Below are positions 1 through 6,464 of a stretch of 6,894 bases of DNA, one piece after another. The DNA comes from DASVDK01 sp036562265 [NCBI: Thermodesulfobacteriota bacterium] (lineage in GTDB: Bacteria; DASVDK01), in NCBI GenBank assembly GCA_036562265.1, contig DATCKS010000379.1, forward strand, positions 1 to 6,894, given 5' to 3'. The notes below the pieces were generated by a model that saw only the letters and a list, made by a program, of their open reading frames with translations, did not search any database and had not been told where the DNA came from. How positions within the stretch are numbered: the stretch's first letter is position 1; every line of letters starts with the position of its first letter. The translations under genes were made by a program, and so were the position numbers.

Positions 1-1078
1 ACTCCGGTTCGGTCGGCACGAGGCCGAGGGCGAGCGTCGCGGCCCGCGCGGCGCGGACGAGCGGGGCGTCGGCCGGCGTCTCGCCGCACGGCCGCGCGCC
101 GACCAGGTCGACCGACACCGAGAGGGCCGGCCGGCCGTCGGCGCCGCGGCGCGCCGCACCGGCGGCCCGGCGCGTCTCGGTCTCCGCGGCCTGCGACGCC
201 GCGTCGCGGATCGCCGAGTCGAGGCGCTCGAGGACGGCCTCGTCGGTGGAGCGCACCTCGAGCAGGCACTCGGCCGTGGCGGCGATGGCGTTCACGGCCG
301 ATCCGCCGGTCGCCGTCCCGACGTTGAGCGTCGTGCGCGGCTCGGTCGGCAGCGGGAGGGCGGCAAGCCGGGTGATGAGGTCCCCGAGGGCGTTCAGCGC
401 CGACGGCGCGCCGGCCGAGCCCCAGGAGTGGCCGCCGGGGCCGGTGAAGGTCACGCGGTAGCGCCGGCTGCCGACGGCGCGGCGCACGATCCGCCGCGCG
501 TCGCAGCCGTCGACGGCGATCACCTGGCCGATCGCCTGCCCGATCGGGCTCGCCTCGAAGACGTGGCGCACGCCGCGCAGGTTCCCGAGCCCCTCCTCGC
601 CGACCGAGCCGATGAAGAGCAGTTCCGAGCGGCAGGCGACCCGGGCCGACGCGACGGCGCGGGCCACGGCGGCGATGCCGGCCAGGCCGCGCGCGTTGTC
701 GCCGATGCCGGGCGCGACGTAGCGGCGCCCTTCGCGCCGCACGGCGAGGTCGGTCCCCGCGGGGAAGACCGTGTCGAGGTGGGCGATCAGGGCGAGCGCC
801 GGCCGGCGCTCGCCGGCGGCGGGGGACGCCGGCCACCGGCCGAGCACGTTGCCGACGGCGTCGACGGTGACGTCCGGGAGCCCGGCGGCGACGAGCCGCT
901 CGGCCAGCGCGCGGGCGCGCGCGCCCTCGTCGCCGGTCGGCGCCGGGATCGCGGCGAAGGCGAGCTGGTCGGCCAGCGTCTCGGCGTCGGTCGCGGCGAT
1001 GTGCTCGAGGGCCCGCCTGACGGCGTCGGCCTTGAGGCAGTGCAGGCCGGCCGAGGCGGAAGCGGCGGGGAGGCTCAC
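1..1078 (-). CDS. M20-family metallopeptidase/deacylase, 3' end cut by window edge
   Basis: The protein is a probable cytoplasmic zinc hydrolase of the M20 family (peptidase T / ArgE / DapE / carboxypeptidase G2 relatives), which removes a terminal residue or acyl group from a small peptide or N-acylated amino acid. The exact substrate cannot be read from sequence. I translated 359 codons from a GTG at 1078. The family metal site is visible: AHLDTVF (His100, Asp102), GIGDNARG (Asp127, bridging), GEEG (Glu161 catalytic, Glu162 ligand) and VDGCD (Asp190). GPGGHSWG (His217) marks the lid/dimerisation domain, roughly residues 195-305. Family members usually run about 400 residues, so roughly 40-60 residues are missing, including the last zinc-ligand histidine. 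The GTG overlaps the thiE stop by four bases (GTGA) and has no clear Shine-Dalgarno, so translation probably depends on coupling to thiE. The family call is firm; the subfamily is open. Confidence 0.88.
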   Translation of the reverse strand, partial: MSLPAASASAGLHCLKADAVRRALEHIAATDAETLADQLAFAAIPAPTGDEGARARALAERLVAAGLPDVTVDAVGNVLGRWPASPAAGERRPALALIAHLDTVFPAGTDLAVRREGRRYVAPGIGDNARGLAGIAAVARAVASARVACRSELLFIGSVGEEGLGNLRGVRHVFEASPIGQAIGQVIAVDGCDARRIVRRAVGSRRYRVTFTGPGGHSWGSAGAPSALNALGDLITRLAALPLPTEPRTTLNVGTATGGSAVNAIAATAECLLEVRSTDEAVLERLDSAIRDAASQAAETETRRAAGAARRGADGRPALSVSVDLVGARPCGETPADAPLVRAARAATLALGLVPTEPE

Positions 1079-1728
1079 GACGCCGCCGCGAGGCGGCCGA
1101 GCGCCCGGGTGGCCGCCGCGGGATCCCTGGCGGCCATGATCGCCGAGATGACGGCGACCGAGTCGGCGCCGGCCGCCCGCACGTCCCTGATCCGGGCCTC
1201 GGTGATGCCGCCGATCGCGACGAGCGGGATGCCGACCGCGGCCTTGACCTCGCTGAGGAGGTCGAGCGTCCGCTGCGGGCGGGTGTCGGTCTTGGTCGCG
1301 GTGGGATACATCGGGCCGAACCCGATGTAGTCCGCCCCGTCGGCCTCCGCGGCCCGCGCCTCGTCGACGGTGTGGGTGGAGACGCCGACGAGCCGGCGGC
1401 TGCCGACGAGGCGCCGCACCTCCACGCAGGGGAGGTCTTCCTGGCCGACGTGGACGCCGTCGGCGTCGGCCAGGAGCGCGATGTCCACGCGGTCGTTCAC
1501 GATGAAGAGGCAGCCGGCGTCCCGGGTGAGGCGGCGGAGCGCCTTCGCGGCGGCGAGGACGTCCCCGGCGTCCGCGCCGCCTGGACCGCCCTTCATGCGG
1601 AGCTGCAGGATCTTCGCGCCGCCGGAGAGGACGGCCCGGGCGAGCGACCGCGCCCGGTCGACCGGGTCGCGGCCGTCTCGCACCACCGCCGGGTCGACGA
1701 TGGGGTAGAGGGGCGGCAGCGCGAGCAT
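1075..1728 (-). CDS. thiE: Thiamine-phosphate synthase
   Basis: ThiE joins HMP pyrophosphate and the thiazole phosphate (carboxylated in many bacteria) to make thiamine monophosphate in the cytoplasm. The 217-residue product has the normal family length and a single TIM barrel. Hallmarks in order are QLRMK at 42-46, FIVNDR at 75-80 (Asp79 metal-binding region), GVHVGQEDLP at 91-100, GVSTH at 115-119 (pyrophosphate-binding Ser117), GFGPMYPTATK at 136-146 with the conserved lysine, AIGGI at 171-175 and VAVISAI at 191-197, the phosphate-gripping end. All catalytic elements look intact. The ATG shares one base with the ntrC stop (TGATG), and an AGGA six bases upstream (1738..1735) supports this start. 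No other thiamine gene is visible and there is no TPP riboswitch in front of it, so expression seems tied to the ntrC transcript rather than to thiamine level. TenI, a ThiE-like paralog, is less likely because the synthase residues are retained. Confidence 0.93.
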   Translation of the reverse strand: MLALPPLYPIVDPAVVRDGRDPVDRARSLARAVLSGGAKILQLRMKGGPGGADAGDVLAAAKALRRLTRDAGCLFIVNDRVDIALLADADGVHVGQEDLPCVEVRRLVGSRRLVGVSTHTVDEARAAEADGADYIGFGPMYPTATKTDTRPQRTLDLLSEVKAAVGIPLVAIGGITEARIRDVRAAGADSVAVISAIMAARDPAAATRALGRLAAAS

Positions 1729-3284
1729 CAGAGGTCCTGGCCGGCGCGCCCGCCGCCCTCGCGCGGCGACAGGGCCGCCTTGCCGCCGTTCTCGCGCGAG
1801 CCGCCGCGCGTGCCGCGAACCGGCACGCCGAGCAGCGACAGCTTCTTGCGCAGCGTGTTGCGGTTGATGCCGAGGATCTCGGCTGCCCGCACCTGGTTGC
1901 CGCCGGTCCGCTCGAGGATCAGCTTGAGGAGCGGCCGCTCGACGACCTCGATGACCTGCGCGTAGATGCCCGACAGCGAGAGCCCTTCCATCTGGTCGAG
2001 GAACCGCCGCAGCTTCACCTCGAGCAGCTCCTCGAGCGAGAGGTCGTCGATGCGCGGGCCCTGGCCGCGCGTGGCGAGCAGCTCGGGGAAGTCCTCCGGC
2101 AGGAGCGTCGGGTTCGACGACAGGACGACGGCCCGCTTGAGGGTGTTCTCGAGTTCGCGGACGTTGCCGGGCCAGTGGTGCGCCATGAGGAGCCGCAGCG
2201 CTTCCTTCGAGAGCGACTTGCCGCCCGCGCCGAGCTCGCCGCGGAAGCGGGAGAGGAAGAAGTCGGCGAGGGCGGGGATGTCCTCGCGCCGTTCCCTGAG
2301 CGGCGGCACCGTGATGCGCGCGACGTCGAGGCGGTAGAAGAGATCCTCGCGGAAGCGGCGCTGCTGGACGAGGGCGCGGAGGTCCTGGTTCGTGGCGGCG
2401 ACGATCCGCACGTCGATCGGAATCGTTCCCTTCGAGCCGACCCGGTCGATCTCCCGCTCCTGGATCACGCGCAGGAGCTTCGCCTGCAGCTCGAGCGGCA
2501 TCTCGCCGATCTCGTCGAGGAAGAGCGTGCCGCCGTGGGCCTGCTCGAAGCGGCCGATGCGGCGCTCCACGGCTCCCGTGAAGGAGCCCTTCTCGAAGCC
2601 GAACAGCTCGGCCTCGAGGAGGTCGCGTGGGATGGCGGCGCAGTTGACGGCGACGAAGGGCTTGCCGAGCCGGTCGCTGTGGTAGTGGAGCGACCGCGCG
2701 ATCAGCTCCTTGCCGGTGCCGCTCTCCCCCTCGATGAGCACCGTCACGTCGCTCTTGGCGACCTTCCCGATCAGCTTGAAGATCTGCTGCATCGGCTCGG
2801 ACTGCCCGACGAGCGAGTACTCCTGGTCGTACTTCTCGCGCACCTCCGCCTTGAGCGTCTCGACCTGCGAGGCGAGGGCGCGGGCGTCGAGCGCCTTGCG
2901 CACGAGGACCTTGAGCTCGTCGAGGTCGACCGGCTTGGTGAGGTAGTCGTAGGCGCCCCGCTTCATCGCCTCGACCGCGTTCTTCATCGTGTTCTGCGCG
3001 GTGAGGATGATGACCTCGGGACCGGTCGGCGTCTGCCCGCGGCCGCCGTTGGCCTCGGCCGAGGCGGCGCCGTTGCTCCTGAGCGTCGACAGGACGTCGA
3101 GCCCCGAGACGCCGGGCATCCGGATGTCGAGGAGCACGAGGTCGAAGCGCTGCTCGGCCGCAAGCGCGAGGGCCGCCTCGCCGGTCGTCGCCACCTCGAC
3201 GTCGTAGCCTTCCTTCTCGAGCGCGCGTCGCAGGACGAACCGCATGCTCTCTTCGTCGTCGACGATCAGCACCCGCTCGGCCAT
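1728..3284 (-). CDS. ntrC: NtrC-type sigma-54-dependent response regulator
   Basis: This is a DNA-binding activator that, once phosphorylated, hydrolyses ATP to open sigma-54 promoters, classically for nitrogen-assimilation genes. The 518-residue product has three domains. The receiver (1-135) carries acidic Asp9/Asp10, phosphoacceptor Asp53 in LLDIRMP, Thr95 and Lys117 in LTKP. The AAA+ domain (about 157-390) has Walker A GESGTGKE at 186-193, the sigma-54-contacting loop GSFTGA at 233-238 (Ser in place of the usual first Ala), Walker B TLFLDE at 253-258, sensor I ATNQDL at 297-302, REDLFYRL at 312-319 and WPGNVREL at 371-378. A Fis-type helix-turn-helix lies at 461-482 and ends in RNTLRKKL, an NtrC-subfamily signature. 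The receiver holds an extra low-complexity loop (about 72-88), and about 30 Gly/Arg-rich residues follow the HTH, which makes it longer than E. coli NtrC (469). It starts 4 bp after the ntrB stop with only a weak GGGTG upstream. Its sensor is presumably that neighbour. The regulated process need not be nitrogen. Confidence 0.92.
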   Translation of the reverse strand: MAERVLIVDDEESMRFVLRRALEKEGYDVEVATTGEAALALAAEQRFDLVLLDIRMPGVSGLDVLSTLRSNGAASAEANGGRGQTPTGPEVIILTAQNTMKNAVEAMKRGAYDYLTKPVDLDELKVLVRKALDARALASQVETLKAEVREKYDQEYSLVGQSEPMQQIFKLIGKVAKSDVTVLIEGESGTGKELIARSLHYHSDRLGKPFVAVNCAAIPRDLLEAELFGFEKGSFTGAVERRIGRFEQAHGGTLFLDEIGEMPLELQAKLLRVIQEREIDRVGSKGTIPIDVRIVAATNQDLRALVQQRRFREDLFYRLDVARITVPPLRERREDIPALADFFLSRFRGELGAGGKSLSKEALRLLMAHHWPGNVRELENTLKRAVVLSSNPTLLPEDFPELLATRGQGPRIDDLSLEELLEVKLRRFLDQMEGLSLSGIYAQVIEVVERPLLKLILERTGGNQVRAAEILGINRNTLRKKLSLLGVPVRGTRGGSRENGGKAALSPREGGGRAGQDL

Positions 3285-3288
3285 GGTG

Positions 3289-4416
3289 TCACCCGTTGTC
3301 GTCGTCGGTCGCGAGCCCCTCGGGGCTCACGGGCAGCCAGGTCGTGAACGTGGTTCCGCGACCGGGGGTGCTCGCGACGGCCATCGTGCCGCGATGGGCG
3401 TGGACGATGCGGTGCGAGAGGACCAGCCCCAGGCCGGTGCCGCGCCCCTTCGTGGTGAAGAAGGGGGTGAACAGCTTCGCCTGGTCCTCCGGCGAGATCC
3501 CCGGTCCGGTGTCCGAGACGTCGACGGCCACCACCTGCGTGCGGCGCCCGCCCCGGCCGCCCCGGGACCGGATCCGGTAGTCGGTGTCGAGCCGCGACAC
3601 GACCCGAAGGACGCCCTTGCCCCCCATGGCCTCGAGGCCGTTCTTGACGAGGTTCAGGAAGACCTGCGTGAGCTGCTCGGCGTCGCCCTGCACCTCGGGG
3701 AGGGACGGGTCGAACTCCTTCACGATGGTCACCTCGCCGCGAGCCTCGCTCGTCGTCTGGAGGAGGAGGATCGTGTCGAGCAGGCTGTTCAGGTTGACCG
3801 GCGCGAAGCGGGGGGGCCGCGGCTCCGAGAAGGTGAGCAGCTCCGTGAGGAGCCGGTCGATCCGCCCCACCTCGCGGATCATGACGTCGATGTACTCCCG
3901 GTAGCCGTCGAGCGCCGCGTGGCCGGCCAGCTCGTCGCGCAGGAGCTGGGCGGCGCCCTTGATGCCGCCGAGGGGGTTCTTGACCTCGTGCGCGATGCCG
4001 GCGGCCAGGGTGGCCCACCCGCCGAGCCGGTCGGCGCGCCGGACCTCGGCGTCGAGCGCCCGGAGGCGCGAGAGGTCCCGCAGCACGAGCACGGCGCCGT
4101 CGGTCGAGCCGTCGCGGCGCGTGAGCGGCGAGCAGACGACCGAGACCTGGTCGCGCGCGCCGCGGCGCCCCTCGATCGTGACCTCCGGGTCGGCGCAGGA
4201 GAGGCCCGACTGCAGGCAGCGCGCCGCGAGCGCGTGGAGGGCGTCGGCCCGGGGGAGGAGCGCCTCGAGCCTCGAGCCGATCGCCGCCGTGCGCGACAGC
4301 CCGATCAGCTCCTCGGCCGACTGGTTCACGGTGACGACCACGCCGGCGGGGTCGACGACGACGACGGCGTCGTCGAGCGAGTCGAGGATGTCCTCATAGT
4401 GCCCCTCGCCCGGCAT
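3289..4416 (-). CDS. ntrB: NtrB-like soluble PAS sensor histidine kinase
   Basis: This kinase autophosphorylates on histidine and passes the phosphate to its response regulator, here almost certainly the NtrC encoded next. The 375 residues contain no membrane segment, so it should act in the cytoplasm like GlnL/NtrB. An N-terminal PAS domain spans about 8-115 (DAVVVVDPAG near its start, GAVLVLRDLS at its end). The HisKA helix carries His143 in GIAHEVKNPLGG. The ATPase domain shows the N box NLVKNGLEAM at 255-264 (Asn259), G1 DTGPGI at 302-307, F box FTPFFTTK at 316-323 and G2 GTGLGL at 326-331. A short Gly/Arg loop (285-292) sits before G1, where NtrB proteins also carry an extra strand and loop. 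All catalytic residues are present. The start is an ATG nine bases after the dusB stop, with AGGGG six bases ahead of it and overlapping that stop. No PII (GlnB) gene is visible, so whether PII controls this kinase is unknown. Confidence 0.9.
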   Translation of the reverse strand: MPGEGHYEDILDSLDDAVVVVDPAGVVVTVNQSAEELIGLSRTAAIGSRLEALLPRADALHALAARCLQSGLSCADPEVTIEGRRGARDQVSVVCSPLTRRDGSTDGAVLVLRDLSRLRALDAEVRRADRLGGWATLAAGIAHEVKNPLGGIKGAAQLLRDELAGHAALDGYREYIDVMIREVGRIDRLLTELLTFSEPRPPRFAPVNLNSLLDTILLLQTTSEARGEVTIVKEFDPSLPEVQGDAEQLTQVFLNLVKNGLEAMGGKGVLRVVSRLDTDYRIRSRGGRGGRRTQVVAVDVSDTGPGISPEDQAKLFTPFFTTKGRGTGLGLVLSHRIVHAHRGTMAVASTPGRGTTFTTWLPVSPEGLATDDDNG

Positions 4417-4425
4417 CGCCGGCCC

Positions 4426-5472
4426 CTAGACGGCGCAGACGGCCGGCGCGTCGCAGCGGTCCTGTTCCGAGCCGCCGCCGCGCGGCAGCGGCTCGTCCCC
4501 CTTGATCCGCTCGACCCGATCGAAGAAGCGATCGATGGCGTCGCGCACCGCGTCGGCGCGATCGAGCCGGTTCACGGTGTTGCGGAACTCGCCGCCGTCC
4601 GGCAGCCCCTTCGTGTACCACGCGAGGTGCTTGCGCATCTCGCGCACCGCCCGGGTCTCGCCGAAGACCTCGACCTGGAGGTCGTAGTGGCGGTGGACGT
4701 GGCGGCGCAGCTCGGCCGCCGTCGGCGGCCGGAACGGACCCCGTCGGCCGAGCTTCGCCAGGGTCTCCGCGAAGATCCACGGGTTGCCCATGGACCCGCG
4801 GGCGACGAACGCGCCGTCGGCACCGGTGTGGCGAAGCATCCGGACGATGGCGTCGGCCGAGAAGAGGTCGCCCGAGCCGAGCACCGGGATGCGGACGGTC
4901 TGCTTGAGGTCGGCGATGGCGTCCCAGTCCGCCTGGCCCGTGTACATCTGCTTGACCGTCCGGCCGTGCATCGTGATGGCGGCCGCGCCCTCCGCCTCGG
5001 CGATGCGCCCGATCTCGCGGTAGTTGCGCGAGGTCGCGTCCCACCCCATGCGGATCTTGAGCGTGAGCGGGATGCGGATCGCCGCGCGGATGGTCCGGAG
5101 GATCTCGGCCACCTTGAGCGGCTCGCGCAGGAGCGCCGAGCCGGCCCCGTAGCGGGTCACCTTCTTCACCGGGCAGCCGAAGTTCACGTCGATGAGGTCG
5201 GCCCCTTCGGCCTCCGCGATCCTGGCCGCCTCGGCCAGCTCGGACGGGACGCCGCCGAAGAGCTGGACGCCGAGCGGACGCTCCGCCCAGTGCTTCCGCA
5301 TGAGGGCGAACGACTTGCCGCTGCCGCGCGTGAGCCCCGCTGCGCTCACCATCTCGGTGAGTGCCAGCGCGCAGCCCTGCTCGCGGGCGAGCTGCCGGTA
5401 AACCAGGTCGGTTACCCCCGCCATCGGCGAGAGGACGAGGTTGTTCTCGAGCGTGAGGGAACCGATCTGCAT
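4426..5472 (-). CDS. dusB: tRNA-dihydrouridine synthase, DusB/NifR3 type
   Basis: This FMN enzyme uses NADPH to reduce specific uridines in the tRNA D-loop to dihydrouridine. The 348-residue product has the TIM barrel plus C-terminal helical domain expected of DusB (about 320-350). Family motifs in order are SPMAGVTD at 15-22 (FMN phosphate side), Gln70 in GVQLFGG, NFGCPVKKV at 97-105 with catalytic Cys100, LKIRMGWD at 138-145 (Lys139), MHGRT at 168-172 (His169), GSGDLFS at 199-205 (many homologs have Asn in place of the first Ser) and ARGSMGNPW at 224-232. The reading frame stays open far upstream, to 6198, but the ATG at 5472 is the true start: homology begins at MQIGSL, GAGGT lies just before it (5480..5476), and a promoter sits at 5533..5505. 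It is the first gene of the unit and precedes ntrB by 9 bp. The same order, nifR3-ntrB-ntrC, is known in alphaproteobacteria. Confidence 0.94.
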   Translation of the reverse strand: MQIGSLTLENNLVLSPMAGVTDLVYRQLAREQGCALALTEMVSAAGLTRGSGKSFALMRKHWAERPLGVQLFGGVPSELAEAARIAEAEGADLIDVNFGCPVKKVTRYGAGSALLREPLKVAEILRTIRAAIRIPLTLKIRMGWDATSRNYREIGRIAEAEGAAAITMHGRTVKQMYTGQADWDAIADLKQTVRIPVLGSGDLFSADAIVRMLRHTGADGAFVARGSMGNPWIFAETLAKLGRRGPFRPPTAAELRRHVHRHYDLQVEVFGETRAVREMRKHLAWYTKGLPDGGEFRNTVNRLDRADAVRDAIDRFFDRVERIKGDEPLPRGGGSEQDRCDAPAVCAV

Positions 5473-5491
5473 GGGACCTCGACAGAACTGA

Positions 5492-5502
5492 CTAAAGTTT
5501 AG
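5492..5502. promoter_or_regulatory. Palindrome over predicted dusB transcription start, possible operator
   Basis: CTAAAGTTTAG is a perfect inverted repeat with 5-bp arms and a one-base centre, and it is AT-rich in a window that is otherwise extremely GC-rich. It begins two bases downstream of the predicted -10 box of the dusB promoter and would cover the start point near 5498. A repressor bound there would block initiation. The binding protein is not identified. The short arms mean chance, or simple AT-richness of a promoter, cannot be excluded. Confidence 0.45.
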
Positions 5503-5504
5503 GC

Positions 5505-5533
5505 ATTCTAGCGGGGGTGCGGGGGATCGGCAA
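5505..5533 (-). promoter_or_regulatory. Sigma-70-type promoter for dusB-ntrB-ntrC-thiE-M20
   Basis: Read on the minus strand, TTGCCG (-35, 4 of 6 consensus bases, 5533..5528) is separated by exactly 17 bp from TAGAAT (-10, 5 of 6, 5510..5505). Transcription would start near 5498 and give a leader of about 26 bases that ends in GAGGT before the dusB ATG. No sigma-54 type GG-N10-GC element was seen here. As the later gene junctions are 9 bp or less, this promoter probably serves all five genes. Confidence 0.65.
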
Positions 5534-5558
5534 GGCGGGGTCGCGCCCCGGCCCCTGG

Positions 5559-6251
5559 TCAGTCGCCGGCGACCGGCGCCACGAGCGGCGCCTCGAGGCC
5601 CGGCGCCGACCACCGCAGGCGCAGGTTCGTCGCCTCGCCCTCGCCGCGCGGGAAGTAGAGGAAGCCGCTGACGGTGGCTCCGGCCGCGAGCGGCCCGGCC
5701 CGGAGGCCGTAGCGGACGAGGTCGCCCGTTGCCTCCTCGTACGTCCGCCACCGCGGTGCGGGCCGGTAGTAGTAATACCCGGGCGGCGGCCAGTACCAGT
5801 AAGGATCGTAGTACGGCCCGTAGTCGTACGGCCAGCCGTAGTACGGGTACCCGAAGCGGGCGCCGAAGCCGAAGTAGGTCGTCACGGGACGGAGCCCGGG
5901 CGCTGCCTCGCTGTGCTGCCGCCCGTAGCGGCCGAAGAGGGTGATCGTCGCGTCGCGCGGCGCGATCGCGGTGCGGACGCCGCCGGACGGATCGAGGAGC
6001 GCGAAGTCCTCGTAGCGGAGTTCCACCGGCGCCTCTCGGCCGTTCTCGATCGTCGTCTCGATGGCCAGGTAGTAGCGATCGAGGTCGGGCGGGAAGGCGC
6101 GCCACTGATCGGCCACCGCCGTCAGCGCCAGGCCGCCTGCGCGCACCGTCTGCGCGGGCGGCGGCGGAGGCGCCTCGGCGCGCGGGCCCCCGGCACACCC
6201 GGTCACCATCACCGCCGCGGCGACGAGTGCGAACCGTGCGGCTCCCGTCAT
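5559..6251 (-). CDS. Predicted lipoprotein with Tyr-rich insertion
   Basis: I do not recognise a named family. The product is 230 residues. A short hydrophobic signal (about 5-18) ends in the lipobox VTGC with Cys19 as the lipidation site, so it should be membrane-anchored outside the cytoplasm. A Pro-rich linker (28-33) follows. Residues about 40-110 look like beta strands (YYLAIETTIENG, VELRYEDFALLD), and about 183-214 ends in AGATVSGFLYF and LRLRW. This layout resembles DUF4352-type immunoglobulin-like domains; that is inference from pattern only. Between the halves, residues 126-163 hold 20 aromatic residues, 14 of them Tyr. The start at 6251 is chosen over an open extension to 6413 because AGGAGG lies five bases upstream and the lipobox then falls at a normal distance. 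The gene has its own promoter and ends 87 bp before dusB, so it is probably not part of that unit. No strong intrinsic terminator follows it. Confidence 0.8.
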   Translation of the reverse strand: MTGAARFALVAAAVMVTGCAGGPRAEAPPPPPAQTVRAGGLALTAVADQWRAFPPDLDRYYLAIETTIENGREAPVELRYEDFALLDPSGGVRTAIAPRDATITLFGRYGRQHSEAAPGLRPVTTYFGFGARFGYPYYGWPYDYGPYYDPYWYWPPPGYYYYRPAPRWRTYEEATGDLVRYGLRAGPLAAGATVSGFLYFPRGEGEATNLRLRWSAPGLEAPLVAPVAGD

Positions 6252-6256
6252 GGGTC

Positions 6257-6262
6257 CCTCCT
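6257..6262 (-). promoter_or_regulatory. Ribosome binding site of the lipoprotein gene
   Basis: A perfect AGGAGG on the minus strand sits five bases before the ATG at 6251. It is the strongest Shine-Dalgarno in the window. It fixes the start and rules out the longer open frame that begins at 6413. Confidence 0.8.
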
Positions 6263-6312
6263 GCGCTCGGGCGAGAAGTGGGCCCAGATCCCCGAGAATC
6301 GCCCGAAGGCGA

Positions 6313-6340
6313 AGCGTAGCGCGGCCGGGATCGCTGTCAA
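6313..6340 (-). promoter_or_regulatory. Promoter of the lipoprotein gene (leftward arm of divergent pair)
   Basis: On the minus strand a perfect -35 hexamer TTGACA (6340..6335) is followed after 16 bp by TACGCT (6318..6313). The latter keeps the key first T, second A and last T of a -10 box but is otherwise weak. Transcription would begin near 6306, about 55 bases before the start codon. The hexamer quality and position support it; the -10 is the uncertain part. Confidence 0.5.
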
Positions 6341-6373
6341 ACCGCCGACTTCGCTCCTGTTTCCGGTTGACAG
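6334..6373. repeat. Inverted repeat containing both divergent -35 boxes
   Basis: CTGTCAA (6334-6340) and its exact complement TTGACAG (6367-6373) face each other across 26 bp. The match continues inward as ACCG against CGG with one extra base. Each arm contains the -35 hexamer of one of the two divergent promoters, so the symmetry may simply reflect two strong -35 boxes or may mark a shared regulator site. Confidence 0.6.
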
Positions 6374-6396
6374 TCGGCGGCCGGCTCGGGTACGTT
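6367..6396 (+). promoter_or_regulatory. Promoter of the rightward secreted-protein gene
   Basis: A perfect TTGACA (6367-6372) is followed after 18 bp by TACGTT (6391-6396), a weak -10 of the same TACG-T form as the opposite promoter. The start would be near 6403 and the leader about 60 bases. The rest of the intergenic stretch 6252-6464 shows no other gene, hairpin or repeat that I can support. Confidence 0.5.
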
Positions 6397-6451
6397 CGCA
6401 CGCAGCCGCGCACGGTCCGCGGAGTCGGGCCGGGGCCACAGGTTCGACTGC

Positions 6452-6456
6452 GGAGG
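6452..6456 (+). promoter_or_regulatory. Ribosome binding site deciding the TTG start at 6465
   Basis: GGAGG lies eight bases before TTG at 6465, a normal spacing. An in-frame GTG at 6456 overlaps the last base of this element, and only a weak CAGG precedes that GTG, so the TTG is the better start. Confidence 0.6.
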
Positions 6457-6464
6457 TGTGCACG

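Noticed and set aside
428-1330. A 300-codon plus-strand open frame opposite the M20 and thiE genes
   Set aside because: The minus strand carries the full M20 metal-site motifs and ThiE motifs across the same bases. The plus frame spans two genes and shows no domain.
3244-5502. A 752-codon open frame on the plus strand opposite ntrB and dusB
   Set aside because: It is antisense to two genes with complete catalytic motifs. Its product is Arg/Glu/Ala/Gly-rich with no recognisable domain, as expected from GC-rich third positions read backwards.
5536-5550. GC hairpin (CGGGG, 5-base loop, CCCCG) after the lipoprotein gene as a terminator
   Set aside because: The stem is only 5 bp and no run of T follows on the minus strand. 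In sequence this GC-rich such hairpins arise by chance.
5473-5558. Possible sigma-54 (-24/-12) promoter or NtrC site before dusB
   Set aside because: No GG-N10-GC with the expected TGGCAC/TTGC context and no TGCACC-type dyad was found there or in 6252-6464.
5562-5573. Perfect 12-bp palindrome GTCGCCGGCGAC at the end of the lipoprotein gene
   Set aside because: It encodes the last four residues (Val-Ala-Gly-Asp) and has no loop. GC palindromes of this kind are common by chance at this composition.
5473-6198. Upstream extension of the dusB reading frame giving a 590-residue protein
   Set aside because: The extra part overlaps the lipoprotein gene in another frame and is Arg/Pro/Ala-rich noise. 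Homology, Shine-Dalgarno and promoter all place the dusB start at 5472.
6252-6413. N-terminal extension of the lipoprotein to a start at 6413
   Set aside because: It would bury the signal peptide and lipobox about 70 residues inside the protein and read through the promoter and the AGGAGG at 6262..6257.
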